From Candidatus Shapirobacteria bacterium (GTDB lineage Bacteria > Patescibacteriota > Microgenomatia > UBA12405): a DNA stretch of 6,698 nucleotides. A model generated the notes under the pieces. It searched no databases. It saw nothing but the letters and a program-made list of their open reading frames with translations, and was not told where the DNA came from. Positions 1-3,453 of this stretch are shown here, piece by piece. Each line of letters opens with the position of its first letter. Position 1 is the first letter of the stretch. A program made the position numbers and the translations under genes. The DNA lies in contig JAQVSW010000042.1 of assembly GCA_028700345.1 (NCBI GenBank), positions 1 to 6,698 of the forward strand, in the 5' to 3' direction.

Positions 1-296
1 TGACCTTGAAGTCGAGAAGCAAAGAGACCATAGGTGAGAAGCTCCTGGCGAGGGATAATATTTTTTTGAGCTAAAACGGCGTAAAGAGCGGGACAAAGGT
101 GGCCGGCGGAAAGAATAAAATGGTCTTTGTTAAAGTTAAATAAATCACTATTATAGAGAGCAATCAAAATATCGATTGAAGAAAGAGAACCACCGATATG
201 ACCAAATTCCGCGTGATTGATCATCTCTAAAATATCAAGGCGAAGGGAACGGGATAGAGAAGAAAGAGGATGAGCAGAACTTTTGGGCAAGAACAT
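1..296 (-). CDS. Transketolase N-terminal subunit, partial (N-terminal 98 residues)
   Basis: The minus strand encodes 98 residues from an ATG at 296-294 and runs off the left edge of the window. The protein reads LDILEMINHAEFGHIGGSLS around residues 20-39, followed by HFILSAGHLCPALYAVLA (59-76) and SRLQG at the edge, where the two remaining bases begin a His codon. These match the thiamine-diphosphate-binding N-terminal half of transketolase, with the GH-x-GGSLS motif (His33) and the S-x-GH motif (His66). The enzyme moves two-carbon ketol units in the non-oxidative pentose phosphate pathway, in the cytoplasm. The short N-terminus resembles the split (two-subunit) form found in archaea and many CPR bacteria; the C-terminal subunit would lie beyond the edge, so fusion cannot be excluded. 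The start is supported by an in-frame TAG at 314-312, just upstream. No Shine-Dalgarno is seen. The split-subunit assignment is inference; the family call is firm. Confidence 0.88.
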   Translation of the reverse strand, partial: MFLPKSSAHPLSSLSRSLRLDILEMINHAEFGHIGGSLSSIDILIALYNSDLFNFNKDHFILSAGHLCPALYAVLAQKNIIPRQELLTYGLFASRLQG

Positions 297-303
297 ATAA
301 TTA

Positions 304-309
304 AGTATA
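304..309 (-). promoter_or_regulatory. Candidate -10 box for a leaderless transketolase transcript
   Basis: On the minus strand TATACT (5 of 6 matches to TATAAT) lies exactly 7 bases before the ATG at 296. This places the expected transcription start at or next to the start codon, which fits the missing Shine-Dalgarno. I see no convincing -35 box at the usual distance, so the call rests on the -10 alone. Confidence 0.35.
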
Positions 310-326
310 AGCTAAAATGAAAAAAA

Positions 327-372
327 ACCCACCCCTTACCCCTCCCTTGACAGGGAGGGGAATATTTTTTTT
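327..372. repeat. GC-rich hairpin, REP-like dispersed repeat or bidirectional terminator-like element
   Basis: CCCCTCCCT (339-347) and AGGGAGGGG (352-360) form a perfect 9-bp stem around a TGAC loop. T-runs flank it in both directions: ATATTTTTTTT on the plus strand at 362-372, and eight T's after GGGGTGGG on the minus strand. The C-rich left flank (ACCCCTTACCCCTCCC) plus the palindrome looks like dispersed palindromic repeats I know from many bacterial genomes; that resemblance is from memory. The element sits between two divergent genes, where there is no visible upstream gene to terminate, which favours a dispersed repeat over a simple terminator. The hairpin itself is certain; its role is not. 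Confidence 0.6.
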
Positions 373-373
373 A

Positions 374-402
374 TTAAAATTATTTAAAAATAAAGCTAGA
401 AT
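374..402 (+). promoter_or_regulatory. Candidate sigma-70-type promoter for the sigma-factor operon
   Basis: TTAAAA (374-379, 4 of 6 matches to TTGACA) and TAGAAT (397-402, 5 of 6 to TATAAT) are 17 bases apart, with the start codon 20 bases after the -10. The surrounding DNA is very A+T-rich, so chance matches are likely; treat this as a candidate only. Confidence 0.35.
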
Positions 403-422
403 ATGGTAAAGTAACGATACAA

Positions 423-959
423 ATGGAAGAACTCGTTAATAAGTACCAAAAAAGTCTGGCGGCTTTTATTAGAAAAAAAATCGGGGATGAAGATGTGGTT
501 GAGGAATTAACTCAGGATATTTTGATGGCCGCTTACCGTGCTCTACCAACTTTTAACAAAAAAAGTAGTGAATTTTCCTTTATTTGCGGGATCGCGAAAC
601 ATAAAATTACAGACTATTACCGAAAGAAAAAACTTAAAACGGTCTTATTTTCGGTCAATCCGATCATTGAAGAAATTGCTGAGGATGCCCTAACTCCAGA
701 AAGAGACGTCCTGAAAAATGAACTAAAAGAAGAAATAAAAAAAACTATGACTGAACTGAGAGAAGATTATGAAAAAATTCTACGACTCAAGTATATAGAC
801 AACTGGAAAAGTAGTCAGATTGCTAGTCTCATGAAAATCAGCGTTAAAGCAGTCGAGTCGAGGCTAATTAGAGCTAGAAGAAAATTCCAGAGTCTTTGGA
901 ATTATGATAAAGAAAAGAGTAAAGAATTTATTCAGGCTCGGCAGCCTAATCGGAATTAG
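423..959 (+). CDS. ECF-like sigma-70 family RNA polymerase sigma factor
   Basis: The 178-residue protein has the two-domain layout of group 4 (ECF-type) sigma factors. Region 2 covers about residues 1-70, with ELTQDILMAAYRALPTF (28-44) as the core-binding and -10-recognition helices and FSFICGIAKHKITDYYRKKK (51-70) as region 2.3/2.4. Region 4 covers about 104-156, with the -35-recognition helix-turn-helix at about 130-155 (SSQIASLMKISVKAVESRL). A linker (71-100, containing LFSVNPIIEEIAEDAL) separates them; I recall similar linkers in Patescibacteria sigma factors. The aromatic usually found in FSTW-like region 2.3 is replaced by Ile (FSFI). It would direct RNA polymerase to a small set of promoters. 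The gene leads a four-gene array, and its 3' end overlaps the next gene, a membrane protein that could act as its anti-sigma partner. The ATG at 423 is the only reasonable start; no Shine-Dalgarno is visible. Confidence 0.9.
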   Translation: MEELVNKYQKSLAAFIRKKIGDEDVVEELTQDILMAAYRALPTFNKKSSEFSFICGIAKHKITDYYRKKKLKTVLFSVNPIIEEIAEDALTPERDVLKNELKEEIKKTMTELREDYEKILRLKYIDNWKSSQIASLMKISVKAVESRLIRARRKFQSLWNYDKEKSKEFIQARQPNRN

Positions 960-1245
960 GCAGGGGTATCTTTTGGGAAGAAACTGGTACGAACTGATGA
1001 GAGAACCGTTTTTAACTTTAAGTAGCTTAAAAGAAAGCCGAGATAAATCACAAATATTTTTAATTAGCTTAACCGCCCTAGCTCCCCTCTTTTTGTATAT
1101 CATCTCCAGAATTATTAATGATCTAATCCGCCATGGTAGCCTGATAATGATAACCGGGAGAGGTTTCCAAATAGCAATTTTAATGCAAGGACTCATACTT
1201 CTTTACCTTGGATACTGGACAATAAAAGTTATGAATGATAAATAA
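904..1245 (+). CDS. Small two-helix membrane protein, possible partner of the upstream sigma factor
   Basis: The 113-residue protein has a basic N-terminal part (1-50) and two hydrophobic segments at about 51-71 (IFLISLTALAPLFLYIISRI) and 86-108 (around AILMQGLILLYLGYWTIKV), with a short polar loop between. The many Lys/Arg residues before the first helix predict both ends in the cytoplasm. I do not recognise a named family. Its first 56 bases overlap the end of the sigma gene in another frame, and it abuts the next gene with no gap, so translation of the three is probably coupled. That position is typical of a membrane anti-sigma factor, but no known anti-sigma domain (such as a zinc-binding anti-sigma fold) is visible, so this role is inference. 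An ATG at 997 (residue 32) would avoid the overlap, but residues 9-30 look protein-like (LFRLGSLIGIRQGYLLGRNW), so I prefer 904. Confidence 0.75.
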   Translation: MIKKRVKNLFRLGSLIGIRQGYLLGRNWYELMREPFLTLSSLKESRDKSQIFLISLTALAPLFLYIISRIINDLIRHGSLIMITGRGFQIAILMQGLILLYLGYWTIKVMNDK

Positions 1246-1464
1246 ATGGAAGTACCAAGACACTGGAGACTGAAAAAGCAAAGACTTCGACTAGTGGGCG
1301 AGGAGTGCCCTCACTGCAGTGAGAAAATATTTCCTCCAAGGGACCTTTGTCCCAGGTGTAATCGAGGAACTTTGAATAATAATTTGGATGTCTTTTTTGA
1401 AGATAAAAGTAAGCCTGAACCTGTTATAGAAAAGCAACGAAGCAGTCTTGGGGTTTTGAATTGA
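1246..1464 (+). CDS. Small zinc-ribbon protein, DUF35-like N-terminal ribbon without OB fold
   Basis: The 72-residue protein carries a clear zinc ribbon, C21-x2-C24-x10-C35-x2-C38, within LVGEECPHCSEKIFPPRDLC. The leader MEVPRHWRLKKQRLRLVGE and the FPPR-x-x-C-P-x-C arrangement resemble the rubredoxin-like ribbon that opens DUF35 (acyl-CoA-associated) proteins. In that family an OB fold normally follows; here there are only about 34 polar residues, so the protein is a stand-alone ribbon. It would bind one zinc ion; partner and function are unknown. The ATG follows directly on the stop of the membrane-protein gene (TAA at 1243-1245), which points to co-translation with the sigma and membrane genes. 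It ends with TGA. The ribbon is certain; the DUF35 link is by resemblance. Confidence 0.82.
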   Translation: MEVPRHWRLKKQRLRLVGEECPHCSEKIFPPRDLCPRCNRGTLNNNLDVFFEDKSKPEPVIEKQRSSLGVLN

Positions 1465-1478
1465 GGTAAAATGAGAGT

Positions 1479-2213
1479 ATGAATTATGAAGAAAAAGTAT
1501 TTTTTGAAGTAGTAAATAATATAAAAATATTTTGTACTTTGTTGGAGCCTGAAAATAATCAGAAAAAAATCGTGATTATGAATCATGGATTTCGAGGCTC
1601 AAGCATTGGACCAGCCAGAACTTTTGTTGATTTTAGTAGACTGCTGGGAAAAGAGGGTTACTCCGTACTGCGCTTTGATCAAGCAAATAGCGCCAATTCT
1701 GAGGGTGATTACATCAATTCTTCTTTTAGGGAGTGGGTAGAAACAACAAAATATTTTGCTTTGAAATATTTGAACCTGGGTTATCAAATTACTCTTCTTG
1801 GACACAGTTTAGGGGGGGCTGTAGCTATAATAACGGCAACTGAGACTGAGCTTAAAGATAAAATAAAGTGTCTATTTTTATGGGCACCAGGCGACTATGA
1901 AGCTCAAAATAATATTGATTCTGAAGAAATGTACGAACAAAAAGGTTATAGATTTAAGGGGAAATTTTTGAATGAGGTGAAAAAAGCAAGAGTAAAAAAA
2001 TGTTTAAAGAATTATCAAGGTGGAATTCATTTGGTTTTTGGAGAAAGTGATAAATATATTAATGAAGAGTCAAGAAATGAGTTTAAAAAGATTGTGGAAT
2101 CAAAAGGAGAAGATTACATGGTGCTGCCAGGACAAGATCACAGTGACTGGGAATTTAAATGGGCACAAAGAGTGTACGAAGAAGAAATAAAGAAACTAAA
2201 GAAATATTTGTGA
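1479..2213 (+). CDS. Alpha/beta hydrolase family protein (serine hydrolase)
   Basis: This 244-residue protein has a complete alpha/beta-hydrolase signature. The oxyanion region is NHGFRG (35-40); the nucleophile elbow is GHSLGG (108-113) with Ser110; the acid is Asp201 in FGESDKY; the His is His221 in GQDHSDW. The sequence FDQANSANSEG (66-76) follows the strand that in related esterases reads FD-x-RG-x-G-x-S. Length and layout match small cytoplasmic esterase or lipase-like enzymes; no signal peptide is seen. The substrate cannot be told from sequence. GAGG at 1463-1466 lies 12 bases before the start, one of the few Shine-Dalgarno-like sites here. The gene starts 14 bases after the zinc-ribbon gene, so it is probably in the same transcript. 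Its TGA stop shares its last base with the 3' end of the convergent tRNA-Cys gene. Confidence 0.9.
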   Translation: MNYEEKVFFEVVNNIKIFCTLLEPENNQKKIVIMNHGFRGSSIGPARTFVDFSRLLGKEGYSVLRFDQANSANSEGDYINSSFREWVETTKYFALKYLNLGYQITLLGHSLGGAVAIITATETELKDKIKCLFLWAPGDYEAQNNIDSEEMYEQKGYRFKGKFLNEVKKARVKKCLKNYQGGIHLVFGESDKYINEESRNEFKKIVESKGEDYMVLPGQDHSDWEFKWAQRVYEEEIKKLKKYL

Positions 2214-2283
2214 GACCCGGGTGGGGGTCGAACCCACCTGAACGGTTTTGCAGACCGCTGTCTAACCGCTTGACTACCGGGTC
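2213..2283 (-). tRNA. tRNA-Cys (anticodon GCA)
   Basis: Read on the minus strand, GACCCGG (2283-2277) pairs perfectly with CCGGGTC (2220-2214) as the acceptor stem. The D arm is GTC/GAC with a GG-containing loop, and the anticodon arm is GCGGT/ACCGT with loop CTGCAAA, giving anticodon GCA at 2251-2249. The T arm is GTGGG/CCCAC with loop TTCGACC. The discriminator (base 2213) is U, a known identity element of tRNA-Cys. The CCA end is not encoded (the next bases read CTC), so it must be added by the tRNA nucleotidyltransferase. The discriminator base overlaps the last base of the hydrolase stop codon on the other strand. The gene lies 60 bases downstream of the four-Cys protein pair and may share its transcript. 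Confidence 0.97.
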
Positions 2284-2343
2284 ATTGAATCAGTTATGCG
2301 TGATTTTAAACTATTTTTGGGTTTACTGCCAGACTTTAATATT

Positions 2344-2592
2344 TTATTCAAGAAGCTCACTAATATCGCCACATTTTGGTTGGACACCTCGTCTGCTTAG
2401 CTCAGTTACTTGAGGGTGGTGAAGTTTAATTTTGGCGACTACGCGATTGGCGATATTTGAGTCATGAATAAAACAAGCATTATCAAAAAAAGAACAATCT
2501 CGACAAAAAAGAGGTTTTGGTAAATCTTCGGGTTCAAAACGTAAACTAAAATATATAGAATTTTGATTTTTTAAAAAAATAATGCGTTCCAT
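2344..2592 (-). CDS. Uncharacterised small four-cysteine protein (paralogue A)
   Basis: I do not recognise this 82-residue protein. It contains four cysteines (C30, C33, C40, C74) in the order C-x2-C-x6-C-F followed by a distant C-G-D-I. A YFSLR stretch (14-18) comes before them and a segment AKIKLHHPQV (53-62) lies between the third and fourth. The arrangement suggests binding of zinc or an iron-sulfur cluster, which is inference. The neighbouring upstream gene encodes a protein with the same order of motifs, so the two are tandem duplicates. There is no signal peptide or membrane segment, so it is probably cytoplasmic. Only 5 bases separate it from the preceding gene, indicating one transcript. 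The conserved pattern supports a true coding gene despite the short length. No Shine-Dalgarno is seen. Confidence 0.72.
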   Translation of the reverse strand: MERIIFLKNQNSIYFSLRFEPEDLPKPLFCRDCSFFDNACFIHDSNIANRVVAKIKLHHPQVTELSRRGVQPKCGDISELLE

Positions 2593-2597
2593 GATAA

Positions 2598-2900
2598 TTA
2601 AGTAGTTGAGTAACCCAATTTAGGAATAAAACCTTTTTGAACCTCACTTTTTTTAGCCATAAGATCTGGAATAATTCCACAATTTGAACTATCAGAAGAG
2701 ATAATATTTCTAATTCTGGGAACATCGAGACTAATGCGAGCATCTTTTCGATGAGGAGCAATATTACCAAAACACCATTTTTCAAGATCGCAACGGCCAC
2801 AAATACTGGCCATATCATCACCACGATTATTTGGTTTGACAGAAAAATATAATTCTCGATTATATTCTCTTGGGGTATTGATTAGATGTGCTTTAGTCAT
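2598..2900 (-). CDS. Uncharacterised small four-cysteine protein (paralogue B)
   Basis: This 100-residue protein is not recognised either. Its cysteines are C34, C37, C43 and C74, arranged C-x2-C-x5-C-F and then C-G-I-I. It shares YFSVK (18-22) and ARISLDVPRI (54-63) with the downstream gene, and the distance from YFS to the first Cys is 13 residues in both. It is longer than A at the N-terminus by four residues before YFS and has a basic C-terminal tail of about 25 residues. Metal binding by the four cysteines is inferred. It is the first gene of the minus-strand unit, 13 bases or so after the expected transcription start, and has no Shine-Dalgarno. The ATG at 2900 fits the promoter position and was taken as the start. 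Confidence 0.72.
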   Translation of the reverse strand: MTKAHLINTPREYNRELYFSVKPNNRGDDMASICGRCDLEKWCFGNIAPHRKDARISLDVPRIRNIISSDSSNCGIIPDLMAKKSEVQKGFIPKLGYSTT

Positions 2901-2919
2901 GAAGGTATTTTAACATATA

Positions 2920-2948
2920 ACTATCCTATATTTCTACTATATTGACAA
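2920..2948 (-). promoter_or_regulatory. Candidate promoter for the four-Cys gene pair
   Basis: Read on the minus strand, TTGTCA (2948-2943, 5 of 6 to TTGACA) and GATAGT (2925-2920, 4 of 6 to TATAAT) are 17 bases apart, and the ATG at 2900 follows about 20 bases after the -10. Its -35 box overlaps that of the plus-strand promoter almost completely, because TTGACAA reads as an equally good -35 from both sides. Confidence 0.42.
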
Positions 2949-2970
2949 ATATATAATATTATGGGATAAT
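2942..2970 (+). promoter_or_regulatory. Strong sigma-70-type promoter for the lipoprotein-like gene
   Basis: TTGACA (2942-2947) is a perfect -35 box, followed after exactly 17 bases by GATAAT (2965-2970, 5 of 6). The predicted start lies near 2977, giving a short, very A+T-rich leader of about 23 bases before the ATG at 3000, with no Shine-Dalgarno. This is the best promoter match in the window. Confidence 0.68.
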
Positions 2971-2999
2971 ATTTTTGTTATTTTAATTAAACATAATAT

Positions 3000-3392
3000 A
3001 TGGAAAAAAATAATTTTAGAAAATTGGAAGCCAAACTTTTACTTACTTCGGTTCTCCTTGGTGGTTGTAAAGGTGGTGAAATACAAAATCCTGAAATAGG
3101 AGACACTGGTGTAGTAGGCATTAGAATGGAAGGTGTAATGGATTACAATCAAATTAAAATTGATAAAGATACTTGTGTAATGGAATCTGGGACAGTCTAT
3201 AAAGTAATAGATAAAAGTACTTTGACTTTACCATCAACAAGAAATTGTTATTATGATAAATCAACTGATAGAAATGAATGCTATTACGAATCTAATAAAC
3301 AACCGATAATTCAATTAGAAGGTGATAATGGTTGTACTGCTTGGTACCCTACTAGTGAAGTCATAGAGTCAACTGATTTAGATAATAAATAA
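3000..3392 (+). CDS. Putative small secreted lipoprotein, cysteine-containing, unknown function
   Basis: This 130-residue protein has a basic start (KNNFRK), a short hydrophobic stretch (about 12-20) and LLGGC ending at C23, which resembles a lipobox; Gly at -2 and the acidic residue near the helix make it less than perfect. If cleaved there, Cys23 would be lipidated and the rest would face outside the cell. The mature part is polar with four further cysteines (C59, C83, C94, C112), enough for two disulfides, which suits an exported protein. I recognise no domain; the Tyr-rich piece NCYYDKSTDRNECYY (82-96) is notable. It is transcribed alone, from a strong promoter to a strong terminator. The Asn/Lys/Ile-rich, A+T-rich codon use differs visibly from ppdK next door, which may mean recent acquisition or rapid change. 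That it is coding is likely; function is unknown. Confidence 0.72.
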   Translation: MEKNNFRKLEAKLLLTSVLLGGCKGGEIQNPEIGDTGVVGIRMEGVMDYNQIKIDKDTCVMESGTVYKVIDKSTLTLPSTRNCYYDKSTDRNECYYESNKQPIIQLEGDNGCTAWYPTSEVIESTDLDNK

Positions 3393-3410
3393 AAATATCG
3401 ATAATTATTT

Positions 3411-3439
3411 AAAAAACCCGCCTTGGTGGCGGGTTTTTT
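3411..3439. terminator. Bidirectional intrinsic terminator between convergent genes
   Basis: CCCGCC (3417-3422) pairs with GGCGGG (3428-3433) around a 5-base loop. Six A's before and six T's after extend the stem to 12 bp and supply a U-tract for both strands. It lies 19 bases after the lipoprotein stop and 15 bases after the ppdK stop, so it ends both convergent transcripts. Confidence 0.92.
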
Positions 3440-3453
3440 GTGATTATTAATAA

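Noticed and set aside
864..1196. Minus-strand open frame of 110 codons
   Set aside because: Antisense to the sigma factor end and the membrane-protein gene; its hydrophobic look is just the reverse of the membrane helices.
1471..1482. ATG at 1471 after GAGGT as a better-spaced hydrolase start
   Set aside because: It is out of frame with the hydrolase and meets a stop after three codons; the in-frame ATG is at 1479.
1311..1586. Minus-strand open frame of 91 codons
   Set aside because: Antisense to the zinc ribbon and the start of the hydrolase, both of which have clear motifs.
2159..2413. Plus-strand open frame of 84 codons
   Set aside because: It crosses the end of the hydrolase in another frame, the whole antisense of tRNA-Cys and part of the four-Cys gene A; no protein-like features.
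2546..2824. Minus-strand open frame of 92 codons within the four-Cys pair
   Set aside because: It overlaps genes A and B in another frame; only A and B carry the shared four-Cys pattern.
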